Assembly (NCBI GenBank): GCA_021414005.1
Contig: JAIOPH010000037.1
Span: 169,266 to 233,265 of the forward strand
Direction of reading: 5' to 3'
Length of the DNA stretch: 64,000 nt
Source: Chthoniobacter sp.
Lineage (GTDB): Bacteria; Verrucomicrobiota; Verrucomicrobiia; Chthoniobacterales; Chthoniobacteraceae
Within the stretch, counting starts at the first letter, position 1; the number at the start of each line of letters is the position of its first letter. The notes beneath the pieces are model-generated. The model searched no databases. It was not told the origin of the DNA and saw nothing but the letters and a program-made list of their open reading frames with translations. Positions 17,492-26,292 of the stretch are shown in pieces. The translations under genes and the position numbers were made by a program.

Positions 17492-18445
17492 TTAGCGCGT
17501 TGCTACGGGCAGGTCGGCGTAAACGATCTCGGAACCGAAGATGCTCTTGGCTGCGGCCAGCACTTTGCCATCGCGCGCGATGACCTCGCTAAAGCCGAAG
17601 CCGCGCCATTTCTGCGCCGCGTCCACGCTCCAGTTGGCGGCGATGACGTGGTGGTGGAAGTCGTGCCGCACCTGTCCGGGGAGGCCGTGGTAAAACCACT
17701 CCGCCGGGTAATCCGCATCGGCCCACGCCACCGAGTAGAGCAGTGTCCAGAGATGGCGGTCGGCATAGGTGCGCACGATGTGGTGGATGTCGAAACACAC
17801 CGCCAGACCCACGCGCCCATATTCCGTGTCAAAGGTCTGCAACCCGTGGTCGCCGGGCGTGGCCCAGGATTTCTCGGCATGCGGCCAGGGCTCGATTTTG
17901 CGGTAGTGGGCAACGAGTTCGCCGCGTGGGCTGGCGAGGCAGACGGTATTGAAGTAACGCGGGCGGCCAGCGTCGGCGGCGGTGTCCACTTCGATAAAAG
18001 GGATGGTGAGATAGATGCCGAACTGCCGGGCGAGCCGGCAGAAATGGCGCGTCGCCGGGCCCGGCACCGGCTGCGCCACGCGGGCCGGGGTGCGGCCGGT
18101 GTATTCCTTTTCGATGGGCCGGCCGGGCAGATGCCAGTTCGTCTTTCCGTCCTGCGAAACGTAGCCGGTGAGGCAGACCTCAGGCAGGACCACGATTTTG
18201 GCTCCATGCCGGGCCGCCTCGCGCACCAGCCCGGTGACTTTGCGGGAATTGGCGGCCACTTGGCCGAAATCCGCCGAACACTGCACTGCCGCTACTTTCA
18301 CGGTGTGGGTAGTTCGGGGTTGCGGTGTGCCCATTCCCTCCGCCAGCCGGGGCGCAGCACCGGCCAGTGCGAACACCGCGACCCAACGGCAAGACGGAAG
18401 CCAGCGAAAAAATGCAGGTCGGTGGCGGCCTCTGGTGGCGTTCAT
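17492..18445 (-). CDS. Exported nitrilase-superfamily carbon-nitrogen hydrolase
   Basis: 317 aa. A hydrophobic N-terminal stretch (about residues 14-35) suggests export. The CN-hydrolase domain starts at VKVAAVQCSADFG (about 50). The catalytic triad is visible: Glu in VVLPEVCLTGY, Lys in YRKIEPW and Cys in LAVCFDIH. These enzymes hydrolyse amides or nitriles; the substrate cannot be read from sequence. It is convergent with the decayed esterase (32 bp between ends) and divergent from the PEP-CTERM gene at 18633, leaving 187 bp for both promoters. Confidence 0.85.
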   Translation of the reverse strand: MNATRGRHRPAFFRWLPSCRWVAVFALAGAAPRLAEGMGTPQPRTTHTVKVAAVQCSADFGQVAANSRKVTGLVREAARHGAKIVVLPEVCLTGYVSQDGKTNWHLPGRPIEKEYTGRTPARVAQPVPGPATRHFCRLARQFGIYLTIPFIEVDTAADAGRPRYFNTVCLASPRGELVAHYRKIEPWPHAEKSWATPGDHGLQTFDTEYGRVGLAVCFDIHHIVRTYADRHLWTLLYSVAWADADYPAEWFYHGLPGQVRHDFHHHVIAANWSVDAAQKWRGFGFSEVIARDGKVLAAAKSIFGSEIVYADLPVATR

Positions 18446-18632
18446 GGCGGGACCCTGTGGTGTGGCGGAGAGATGTCAATCGCGCTTCTTTCCATGAGCG
18501 CGAGGTTGTTTGGGGAAAAGGGCTGAAACAACGCGACTATTGGTGGCTCTGAGTGTATGAGATCCTGCCCACTCGCAGCTGTCCAGAGCGGCTGGGCCCG
18601 CTGTTCCGTTCACAAAATAACCCGTCCACACC

Positions 18633-21365
18633 ATGAAAAACACCGCAACTGCCTGCATCAACGCTCCCGCAATCGTGGAGCCCGTCGCCACGTCCACATT
18701 GATCTCTCGGGCCGTCGCCCGAGTGCGGAGTCGCAAGCTGGATTTCCGACTGCCGGGCACCGGCGCTGCGCTTGGTCTGTTGCTCGCCGTCGGATTGGCA
18801 CCGAGCGCGCAGGCGGGCGTTTTCACTTTCACCCTCGGTCCCGCCGGCGTGGGCAGCCAATATGCACAAGGTGATCCCCATACTGTATTGGCTCTCGGGG
18901 CTTTGCCCGTTGGTTCCATTCTGCAAAAGGTTACCGCGAATTTCACCCTCCAGAGCACCGATAATGACAATTACGCCGCGGAGATGGCCTTGGTGGTCGA
19001 TCCGACGGCTGCGGGTGGTGGAGACGGGCTGTTATCCTTCGGTCCGGACTATCTCGGCCAAGGCTTTATGGTTCCAGGCTTGGTGGGAGTCGAGCACCCC
19101 AATTGGGCCAACGGCTACTCCGGTCCGGTGTCGAAGGTGAAAGATACCAAATACTTCGGGGTGGATTGGTTTAACTCCGTGGACCTAAACGCAGCTGGAG
19201 TGTTCCTGGTGAACGCCTACCCAGGCTCCGGGGTGGGTGGCTTTTGGTCGGGGACGATCACCCTCACCTATGGCGCGCCGGCCCCGACTTTGACTTGGAC
19301 CGGCAGTGATGGCACCGCTCCGATGCAATGGAGTACTGCGACGGGAGTCATTAACTGGACAAACACCGCTCCGGCCAGTGTCGCCTATACGGACGGGGAT
19401 AAGGTGGTCTTTGATGACACCGTAGGAGCCGGTTCGAGGACGGTGGATATTTCCGTGGCGGACGTCTCACCGGGATCTGTGACGGTTAATAACACCGGGG
19501 CCAACACCTATACTTTCACCGGAACCAAAGCCATCACCGGCTCTGGTGGGCTGACGAAAGAAGGCAACGGAATGCTGGTCATCGAGAACGCGAACACGTA
19601 CGACGGTTTGACTCAGATTTCGGCGGGGACTGTGCAGTTGGGCAACGCCAACGCGCTGCCCCACGGAGCCGACACGGACAACGTGATCCTGAACGGGACG
19701 CTGGACCTGAACGGCAATAGCGCGACGCTCAACGGACTCATCGGGACGGGTACGGTGACGAGCAGTGTGGCTGGCAATGTCACCCTCACGCTGGGTGATG
19801 CTGACGCGTCCGGCACTTTCACCGGGAAGATTCAGGACGGCCTCGGGGTGGTCGGGTTTACGAAGACCGGCGGGGAGGCGATCTCGCTCAGTGGAACGCT
19901 GACCAGTGGCACAAGTTACAATGGCACTAACTACGCGGGTAATAGCTACACGGGTAAGACGGTTGTCCTAGGCGGGACTTTGGATCTCACGGCTCCCCTC
20001 AAAGACGCCGGCGTCGCCAGCGTTCTGGGCGCTCCCGTCGGAGCTGACGCCACGATTGATTTGTATAACGGTGTTACTTTTAGCAGTAATCAAGGCGTGG
20101 GCGGGCCTTTTAACCAAAAGGGCTGGAGCACCAATCGTCCGTTGAACCTCGCGCAAAATGGCGCGGGAACAGTGTCGATCAAAATCAATGGCAACGACAC
20201 GGACGTCGTGCTCGGCGCGGTAACCGCCACCGGGACGGGTGCGAAGACGCTCGCGGTTTTTGCCGGTTCAAACGGCAACGGGGACCGTGAGTCGGTGACC
20301 TTCAATGGCGAGATCTCGGATGCCACAGGAAGCCCGCTCTCGCTGGAGGTCAATTTTCGGACGCAGACGGATTCGCAAAGTTATGTGAATCTTAGTGGAG
20401 TCAGCACCTTCACGGGGCCGCTGACCTTGTCGAGCGCCTCGGCTGGGTCCAGCGCTTATTTGACGCTCGGCGGCGTCCGTACGCGGGGTAGCGAGACTAC
20501 CGGATCGGGGCAATTGGGCGGCGGGAATTACGCCGGGGCGATCTCCCTCGGCGGCAGCACGATTCTTTACCACAACAGTACCGCGAGCCAGACCTTCTCG
20601 GGAGTGATTTCCGGCGCGGGAACCCTGACCCAGCACGGCACGGGCGTCCTTACGCTCTCCGGCACGAATACCCACACGGGACCGCTGAGTGTCGAGGTGG
20701 GCACGCTGGTTGCAGCGAGCGCCGGGGCGCTTGGCACCACCGGCACCGCGACCGTCGTGACAAGCGGGGCCACGCTCGATGTGCAGGCGAATATTGGCAA
20801 TGAACCCGTGAGCATTGCGGGTAACGGCGTGGGCGGACAGGGAGCCTTGGTGGCTAGTTCTGGCACCGGAACGCTCGGCGGACGGATCACGCTCACCGCA
20901 GATGCCAGAATCGGCGGCGCGGGCACCTTGGAGGTCAACGGCATCGTCACGGCGAATACTTTCGCACTCACCAAAGTGGGTGCCGGAACGACGAATCTGA
21001 ACGCCACCAGCACCCTCGGAACCGTGCGCAGCCTCACGTCCGCCGCCGGCATGACCAACGTGGACAGCGCTCTCGGCACTGGCGCGGGGATCGGCAACAC
21101 TGCGGTGAGTGTGACCGGAGGCAGCACCGTAAGGTTTGGCACCGTGAGCCAGACGCTCAGTTCACTGACGATCGGCGCGGGCTCGACGGTGATCTTTACC
21201 AGCGGCTCGGCCAGTGGTGGCGGCGGTGGCGGTGGCGGCGGAAATGAGAGCTTTGGAGGTGCGGGTAAAGCGACGCCTTTCGCCGCGGCTGTGCCGGAGC
21301 CCGGCTCGCTCGGTTTGCTGCTGGTCGGCGCGCTCGGTCTGCTGCAGCGGCGGCGCGAGGTGTGA
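18633..21365 (+). CDS. Large PEP-CTERM surface protein with autotransporter-associated beta-strand repeats
   Basis: 910 aa. The signal sequence is unusually long: about 45 residues of Ala/Arg-rich n-region precede a hydrophobic core ending LAPSAQAG near residue 61. Residues ~62-215 form a globular beta domain. Residues ~220-860 are Gly/Thr/Ser-rich beta-helix with repeats such as GSGGLTKEGNGMLVIENANTYDG and TGVLTLSGTNTHTG. A nine-glycine linker near residue 860 leads to the tail VPEPGSLGLLLVGALGLLQRRREV: PEP motif, transmembrane helix, basic end. PEP-CTERM proteins are processed by exosortase for surface or EPS association. No exosortase is in the window. Confidence 0.88.
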   Translation: MKNTATACINAPAIVEPVATSTLISRAVARVRSRKLDFRLPGTGAALGLLLAVGLAPSAQAGVFTFTLGPAGVGSQYAQGDPHTVLALGALPVGSILQKVTANFTLQSTDNDNYAAEMALVVDPTAAGGGDGLLSFGPDYLGQGFMVPGLVGVEHPNWANGYSGPVSKVKDTKYFGVDWFNSVDLNAAGVFLVNAYPGSGVGGFWSGTITLTYGAPAPTLTWTGSDGTAPMQWSTATGVINWTNTAPASVAYTDGDKVVFDDTVGAGSRTVDISVADVSPGSVTVNNTGANTYTFTGTKAITGSGGLTKEGNGMLVIENANTYDGLTQISAGTVQLGNANALPHGADTDNVILNGTLDLNGNSATLNGLIGTGTVTSSVAGNVTLTLGDADASGTFTGKIQDGLGVVGFTKTGGEAISLSGTLTSGTSYNGTNYAGNSYTGKTVVLGGTLDLTAPLKDAGVASVLGAPVGADATIDLYNGVTFSSNQGVGGPFNQKGWSTNRPLNLAQNGAGTVSIKINGNDTDVVLGAVTATGTGAKTLAVFAGSNGNGDRESVTFNGEISDATGSPLSLEVNFRTQTDSQSYVNLSGVSTFTGPLTLSSASAGSSAYLTLGGVRTRGSETTGSGQLGGGNYAGAISLGGSTILYHNSTASQTFSGVISGAGTLTQHGTGVLTLSGTNTHTGPLSVEVGTLVAASAGALGTTGTATVVTSGATLDVQANIGNEPVSIAGNGVGGQGALVASSGTGTLGGRITLTADARIGGAGTLEVNGIVTANTFALTKVGAGTTNLNATSTLGTVRSLTSAAGMTNVDSALGTGAGIGNTAVSVTGGSTVRFGTVSQTLSSLTIGAGSTVIFTSGSASGGGGGGGGGNESFGGAGKATPFAAAVPEPGSLGLLLVGALGLLQRRREV

Positions 21366-21390
21366 CGGTCCGCGCGGACCTTCGTCGGAT

Positions 21391-22557
21391 TTACAGCGCG
21401 AGTGCTTCCCGATAGATCGCTTCGAGGGCGCGGGCTTGTGCCCGCAAGTCGAATTCGGTGGCGACACGGTGGGAGGCGGCGGCGCTCATGGTGCCATAAA
21501 GGGCGGGGTCGCGGGCGAGGGTACGGAGGGATTGTGCGAGGGCCCGGGCATCGCGCTCGGGCGTGAGAAGTCCGCTGATGCCGTGCTCGACGGCTTCGGG
21601 AATACCGCCGTGGCGGGTGGCCACGACGGGCAGGCCGCTGGACATGGCTTCAAGCATGGCGTTGGGCACGCCTTCCTGATTGCCGTCGGGGCCGAGTTCG
21701 CTGGGGTGGAGGAAAAGGTGCGCGCTGGCGTAAAGGGCGCGCAGCTTTTCCTGCGGGAGAAAGCCGGAAAAGGTGACGTGTTCAGCGAGACCGAGGGATT
21801 CGGCGAGCGTGCGGAGGCTGGGCAGTTGCGGGCCATCGCCGGCGATGGTGAAAGTGGCGCGCGGAAATTCGGCGACGAAATCCGCGAACGCGCGCAGGCT
21901 GGTGACTAGCCCTTTTTTCTCGATGAGTCGGCAAGCCTGAACGCAGTGCCACGCGCCTTCGGCAGGCGCGGTGCGCTGGACGAAGGGGATTTCGTCGAGC
22001 GGGACGCCGGTGCGGTGGAGGCGGATTTTTTCGCGCGGTGCGCCAATGGCGATGAGCCGCTCAGCGAGGGAAGCGGAGCGGACCAGCAGCAGCGTGGCGC
22101 GCTCCAGCATGCGGCGGGTGCGGGTGAGGTGGGCAGGTTTATGGAGGTCGATCTGGGCGTCCGCGCCGTGAAAGCTGACGACGACGGGGAGTGGGCAGAT
22201 TTCCAGCAGCGGGAGGAGATGCACGCCGATGTGGCCGAAATAGACATGCAGCAGCCGCGCACCGCTTTGCTCCAGGGCGGTGAGGATGCGCCTCGCCTCG
22301 GAGCGGTAGATGGTGATGGGCCGGTTGAGGAGTTGCTTCTGCACGAGTCGCCGGAGTTGGTGGGTGCGGGGTTTGGGGAGGACGACGATTTCACCAAACG
22401 GAAACTCCGCAGCGTGCTCGCGCTTTTGGCAGAAGACGACGGGGCGAAAGGCGCGCAGGGCCGTGATTTGCCGGTAGAGGTGCAGCATCTCGGGCTTAAG
22501 GAAGGTGACGACGTATTGCGCGGCGACGGGCGCGGTGGTTGGAGCGGAGCTTGTCAC
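21391..22557 (-). CDS. GT4-family glycosyltransferase
   Basis: 388 aa from a GTG at 22557. The frame stays open further upstream but that part is antisense to ptsH and kdsD, so I chose the GTG that gives the usual short lead into the first beta strand (QYVVTFLKPEMLHLY). GT4 features: VVVSFHGAD, AGDGPQL plus HVTFSGFLP, and the C-terminal donor-site block with the EX7E motif (EGVPNAMLE, then SSGLPVVATRHGGIPEAV). It is likely a retaining nucleotide-sugar transferase for exopolysaccharide or cell-envelope glycans. It is divergent from ptsH, with 30 bp between the starts. Confidence 0.88.
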   Translation of the reverse strand: MTSSAPTTAPVAAQYVVTFLKPEMLHLYRQITALRAFRPVVFCQKREHAAEFPFGEIVVLPKPRTHQLRRLVQKQLLNRPITIYRSEARRILTALEQSGARLLHVYFGHIGVHLLPLLEICPLPVVVSFHGADAQIDLHKPAHLTRTRRMLERATLLLVRSASLAERLIAIGAPREKIRLHRTGVPLDEIPFVQRTAPAEGAWHCVQACRLIEKKGLVTSLRAFADFVAEFPRATFTIAGDGPQLPSLRTLAESLGLAEHVTFSGFLPQEKLRALYASAHLFLHPSELGPDGNQEGVPNAMLEAMSSGLPVVATRHGGIPEAVEHGISGLLTPERDARALAQSLRTLARDPALYGTMSAAASHRVATEFDLRAQARALEAIYREALAL

Positions 22558-22587
22558 GGGTGCGCGGGCAACTATGTTCGCAGCGAG

Positions 22588-22866
22588 ATGCGGAGAGAAG
22601 TCGAAATCGTCAACCAGTTGGGATTGCACGCGCGGCCCGCGGCGGAGTTTGTGCGCGCGGTGCAGGAGTTTTCGGCGGCGGTGACGATCCAGAAGGGCGA
22701 CGCGATTTTCAGCGGCGGGAGCATCATGGAAGTGCTGAGTGCGAATCTCGACTGCGGCTCGCGGATCACGCTGGAGGCGATCGGACACGACGCGGAGCCG
22801 GCGCTCGCCCGGTTGAGCGAACTGCTGTTCGAGTTTCGGCGGCAGGAGGAAGAGGGGCGGATGTGA
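22588..22866 (+). CDS. ptsH: HPr-family phosphocarrier protein
   Basis: 92 aa. MRREVEIVNQLGLHARPAAEF carries the phosphorylatable His14 in the LGLHARPA motif. The regulatory-serine region reads GGSIMEVLS, so Ser is present as in HPr proteins subject to HPr kinase. It transfers phosphate from EI to EIIA proteins of the sugar phosphotransferase system or acts in a regulatory PTS. No EI or EII gene is adjacent. The ATG at 22588 matches the family start exactly. kdsD follows 48 bp downstream. Confidence 0.92.
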   Translation: MRREVEIVNQLGLHARPAAEFVRAVQEFSAAVTIQKGDAIFSGGSIMEVLSANLDCGSRITLEAIGHDAEPALARLSELLFEFRRQEEEGRM

Positions 22867-22914
22867 ATTTCGTCTGTCGTTGCGGGGGCAGTCTCCGCTA
22901 GCGTCCCGAGGCGT

Positions 22915-23886
22915 ATGGACTATCTCGAAAAAGCCCGCCGCGTCATTGGCCTGGAAATAGCCGAGGTGCAGCGGCTGATGGTGCGGATTGACGACACCTT
23001 TATCCAAGCCGTGGAGACTCTCCGGCATTGCGTGGAAAACCGCGGCAAAATCGTGGTAGTGGGCGTGGGAAAGTCCGGCCACGTGGGCGACAAGATCGCC
23101 GCCACGCTCACCAGCACGGGTGCGCCTGCGGTGGTACTGAATTCGCTTAACGCGCTGCACGGGGATCTCGGCGTGGTCGCGGATGGCGACGTGGTGCTGG
23201 CGCTGAGCTACAGCGGCGAGACTGAGGAACTCATCAATATCCTCCCCGCGCTCCAGCGTTTCGCCGTGCGCATCGTGGCGATGACGGGCCACCCCAATTC
23301 CTTTCTCGCCCAAAACTGCCATGTGCATCTCGACGTGAGCGTGGTGCAGGAGGCGTGTCCGCTGAACCTCGCGCCGACGGCCAGCACGACGGTGATGCTG
23401 GTACTCGGCGATGCGCTGGCGATGGTGTTGCTTGAGGCACGCGGTTTCAAAAAGGAGGACTTCGCCCGGTTTCATCCCGGCGGACGACTCGGTCGCACAC
23501 TGCTGCTAAAGGTTCACCAGATCATGCGAGGAGCGGATCAGATGGCCGTGGTCCCGCCGACCACAGTTGTGCGCGAGGTCCTGCACGCCATGGCGAAAGC
23601 GCGTGCCGGGGCCGCCGAGGTTGTGGACTCCTGTGGTCGGCTGCTTGGTATTTTCACCCACGGCGATTTCGGCCGCCACTTCCAGACGCATCCCAGTCTT
23701 TTGGAAAGAGAGGTCGGCGATTTCATGACGAGGAATCCCATTACCATCCGCGGCGATCACCTCGCCGCCGAAGTCCTGCACATTTTGGAATCCCACCGCA
23801 TTGATGATCTCGTCGTGGTGGACGAAGCCAATGTCCCTGTCGGCGTCGTGGACTCGCAGGACCTCGCGCGGTTCAGGCTGGTGTAG
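22915..23886 (+). CDS. kdsD: D-arabinose 5-phosphate isomerase (KpsF/GutQ family)
   Basis: 323 aa, the usual length. The SIS domain (about 1-190) shows VVVGVGKSGHVGDKIAATL (sugar-phosphate loop), SYSGETEEL and HPGGRLGR. Two CBS domains follow (about 205-320; HQIMRG..VV and DFMTRNPI). The enzyme converts ribulose 5-phosphate to arabinose 5-phosphate, the first committed step toward Kdo, which implies a lipopolysaccharide-type outer membrane or a Kdo-containing glycan. It lies directly downstream of ptsH and next to a divergent glycosyltransferase. Confidence 0.94.
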   Translation: MDYLEKARRVIGLEIAEVQRLMVRIDDTFIQAVETLRHCVENRGKIVVVGVGKSGHVGDKIAATLTSTGAPAVVLNSLNALHGDLGVVADGDVVLALSYSGETEELINILPALQRFAVRIVAMTGHPNSFLAQNCHVHLDVSVVQEACPLNLAPTASTTVMLVLGDALAMVLLEARGFKKEDFARFHPGGRLGRTLLLKVHQIMRGADQMAVVPPTTVVREVLHAMAKARAGAAEVVDSCGRLLGIFTHGDFGRHFQTHPSLLEREVGDFMTRNPITIRGDHLAAEVLHILESHRIDDLVVVDEANVPVGVVDSQDLARFRLV

Positions 23887-23936
23887 GGGTGCGCCTCCGG
23901 CGGAATGCACGCCCGCTCGGAGCGGGGAGCGGGAGA

Positions 23937-24737
23937 TTACGCCTTCGCGGCGGCGGCGAGCGGGCGGACGAAAGCGGCGAGCTTTTCCACGAGCGCCGGA
24001 TCGTGGCCAAATTCGGCGATCTGTTTCACGATGGCGCTGCCGACGACCACGGCGTCGGCGTGCTGCGTGACCTGACGCACATGCTCCGGCGTGGAAATGC
24101 CAAAGCCGACGGCGATGGGCAGCGCGGTGGTGGCGCGAATTTCTGCGACCCGCTCGCCGAGCGAGGTGGCGATCTCCGCCTGTTCGCCGGTTACGCCTTC
24201 GCGCGAGACGTAATAGACGAAGCCGCTCGCGCCGGCGGTGAGTTGGGCGATGCGCGCGGGCGGGGTGGTCGGTGCGATGAGCCGGATGCGCTTGAGCCCG
24301 GTCTGCTGCATCAACTCCGCGTTTTGCGCGTCCTCGTCGGGCGGCAGATCGAGGATGAGCAGGCCGTCCACGCCCGCCGCCTCGGCGGCGCGATGAAACT
24401 CCGCGAAACCAAAGCGGTAAATCGGGTTCATGTAGGTGTAGAGCACGATGGGAAGTTGCGATTGCGCGCGGATGGCGCGGACGCAGTCGAGCACGCCCTG
24501 GGCGGTGGTGCCGGAGGCGAGCGCGCGGGTGGCGGCGAGTTGGTTGACCACGCCATCGGCCAGAGGATCGGAGAAGGGGACGCCGAGTTCGAGGATGTCC
24601 ACGCCGGCCTCTTCGAAAGCCCACGCCAGCTCGCGCGTGGCGTCGAGGTGAGGATCGCCCGCAGCGATGTAGGCGATGAGCGCGGCTTTTCCAGCCGCGC
24701 GGAGGTCGGCGAATTTTTGGTCGATACGGTTGGGCAT
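23937..24737 (-). CDS. trpA: Tryptophan synthase alpha chain
   Basis: 266 aa from the ATG at 24737; the frame remains open upstream but contains only repeat-derived sequence. Catalytic residues are in place: Glu in DILELGVPFSDPLADG (about residue 48) and Asp in LILDLPPDED (about 128). The phosphate-binding loop is AVGFGIST, followed by VVVGSAIV. It cleaves indole-3-glycerol phosphate to indole for the TrpB partner. trpB is not adjacent. It is convergent with kdsD (50 bp) and divergent from queE. Confidence 0.95.
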   Translation of the reverse strand: MPNRIDQKFADLRAAGKAALIAYIAAGDPHLDATRELAWAFEEAGVDILELGVPFSDPLADGVVNQLAATRALASGTTAQGVLDCVRAIRAQSQLPIVLYTYMNPIYRFGFAEFHRAAEAAGVDGLLILDLPPDEDAQNAELMQQTGLKRIRLIAPTTPPARIAQLTAGASGFVYYVSREGVTGEQAEIATSLGERVAEIRATTALPIAVGFGISTPEHVRQVTQHADAVVVGSAIVKQIAEFGHDPALVEKLAAFVRPLAAAAKA

Positions 24738-24749
24738 GGGAGGGCGGAG

Positions 24750-24790
24750 ATTGAATGACGGATGACGAATGGGGAATGACGAAAAAATGA
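24750..24790. repeat. Short intergenic microrepeat (TGACGAATG type)
   Basis: Four imperfect copies of TGACG(G/A)ATG-like units (GAATGACGGATGACGAATGG, then GAATGACGAAAAAATGAC) lie between trpA and queE. Units of this kind, read on the other strand as repeated TTCGTCATT, occur as dispersed intergenic repeats in many GC-rich bacteria. They inflate apparent N-terminal extensions of both flanking genes. Confidence 0.6.
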
Positions 24791-24882
24791 CTGTGGCAAA
24801 GCCGCGTGGCTCGAACGCATTTGCGCCGCGCCATCGTTTCGCCATTCCTGAATCACCGACTTCTGCTAACGCTCTCTTCCTT

Positions 24883-25551
24883 ATGTCCACCGCCGTGCAG
24901 AAACCGCCCACGCTGAAAATCCACGAGATCTACGAGTCGGTGCAGGGCGAAAGTTCGTGGGCGGGCTGGCGCTGCGTGTTCGTCCGGCTCACGGCGTGCG
25001 ACTTGCGCTGCACCTATTGCGACACTGAGTACGCCTTTTACGAAGGAAAGAAGCGCGCGGTCAGTGAGGTGCTGGCGGAGGTGCTGGCGCTCGGCTGCCC
25101 GCTCGTCGAGATCACGGGTGGTGAGCCCTTGCTGCAAAAAAACGTGCTGCCGCTGATGACCGCGCTGTGCGACGCCGGGCGCACGGTTTTGATCGAGACG
25201 AGCGGTGCGCACGACATCGCGCCGATCGACGGGCGGGTGCATCGCATCATGGATTTAAAAACGCCCGACAGCGGCGAGTGTGCGCGCAATTTGTGGTCGA
25301 ATATCCCACTGCTGACGCCGCGCGATGAGGTGAAATTCGTCATCGGCTCGCGTGGGGATTACGAGTGGTCGCGCGAGCAAGTCCGCACTCACGCATTGGA
25401 TACGCGTTGCGGTGGCGTGTTGTTTTCGCCCGTCTTTGGGCGGATCGAACCGCGCGAAATTGTAGCCTGGATCATTGAGGACCAACTGCCCGTGCGCTTC
25501 CAACTTCAGATGCACAAGTTCATCTGGGATCCGAAGCAGAAGGGCGTTTAG
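24883..25551 (+). CDS. queE: 7-carboxy-7-deazaguanine synthase (radical SAM)
   Basis: 222 aa from the ATG at 24883, the right length for QueE. The N-terminal IHEIYESVQGE is the family's substrate-binding lead. The iron-sulfur ligands are in CDLRCTYC (CX3CX2C), followed by EITGGEPLLQ. It converts 6-carboxy-tetrahydropterin to CDG in queuosine/preQ0 biosynthesis. The partners queC, queD and queF are not in the window, so it is unlinked here. Confidence 0.93.
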   Translation: MSTAVQKPPTLKIHEIYESVQGESSWAGWRCVFVRLTACDLRCTYCDTEYAFYEGKKRAVSEVLAEVLALGCPLVEITGGEPLLQKNVLPLMTALCDAGRTVLIETSGAHDIAPIDGRVHRIMDLKTPDSGECARNLWSNIPLLTPRDEVKFVIGSRGDYEWSREQVRTHALDTRCGGVLFSPVFGRIEPREIVAWIIEDQLPVRFQLQMHKFIWDPKQKGV

Positions 25552-25620
25552 CGAGCCTGCCCACTCCGCTGCGGCCCGTGATTGACCGGCGACTCTTCCA
25601 GCCTTAAAGAAAGCCACCCG

Positions 25621-26292
25621 ATGAGGTTCCCACCGATGAAAAACCCCCGACTTTTCGTGACTTGCCAGACCTTGCTGGGTGCTGGACTTTTCCTGATCGT
25701 TGGCACGTCCGCGCCGGCCACGCTGATGGTGCTTCCGTCCGTGTCGCTTTTCACGTCGCCGGTGGATCCGGGAGCGGTGGTAAATTTCGGCGAAGTCAGC
25801 GTCGGCACGGCGCTTCACGGTCAAACGATCAAGGGTTTCACTTTTTCGGAAAACGTCTCCGGCACCGTTGTAAACAGCGGTTTGCCGTCGGCAAACAATC
25901 TGGCGGATGCCGTCGCGCAGTCGGGCGTGGGTTACAGCCCTGCGACTTACGCGCTGACGGTGACAATGCCGTACCGCGTGACGAATTTCGGTTTCGGGTT
26001 TGCCATCGTCGATTTTGTGCCAACCCCGCATGCCGTCACGATCACGCTTTTCGATGGAGCCACCAATCTCGGCGCGCTGAGCTATGGTGCGTACCCGAAT
26101 CCGAGTTTCGACGGTGGGTTCGCGGGCATCGGTAGCACCACGCCGTTCACCAGCGCGCGCATCACTTTTGGGTCCACCGCGACGCAGTTTGCCATCGACA
26201 ACATTGCCGCGGTGCCGGAGCCCGCCTCATTCGCGCTCTGTTGGTTGGCAGGGGCGGTGCTCGGTTTGCGGCGCGCCCGGCGGGCTGTCTAG
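25621..26292 (+). CDS. Small PEP-CTERM domain protein
   Basis: 223 aa. The ATG at 25621 has AAAGAAAG upstream; an ATG at 25636 is also possible. Signal peptide (about 10-35), then a beta-sandwich-like domain (about 40-195) with no recognised catalytic motif, and a C-terminal sorting tail VPEPASFALCWLAGAVLGLRRARRAV: PEP, hydrophobic helix, arginine cluster. It is presumably exported and processed by an exosortase encoded elsewhere. Its last 4 bases overlap the end of the convergent copper ATPase gene. Confidence 0.8.
   Translation: MRFPPMKNPRLFVTCQTLLGAGLFLIVGTSAPATLMVLPSVSLFTSPVDPGAVVNFGEVSVGTALHGQTIKGFTFSENVSGTVVNSGLPSANNLADAVAQSGVGYSPATYALTVTMPYRVTNFGFGFAIVDFVPTPHAVTITLFDGATNLGALSYGAYPNPSFDGGFAGIGSTTPFTSARITFGSTATQFAIDNIAAVPEPASFALCWLAGAVLGLRRARRAV

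Noticed and set aside
5725..21365. A polysaccharide-utilisation locus in the Bacteroidetes sense
   Set aside because: No SusC/SusD pair, sigma/anti-sigma factor or glycoside hydrolase is visible; only esterases, a deacetylase and surface repeats.
21391..23475. Glycosyltransferase read as a 694-aa protein
   Set aside because: The upstream 306 codons are antisense to ptsH and kdsD. The GT4 fold begins at the GTG at 22557.
24022..24036. CTGTTTCACGATGGC resembling a parS site
   Set aside because: It keeps only the TGTTTCAC half and lies inside trpA; the palindrome is missing.
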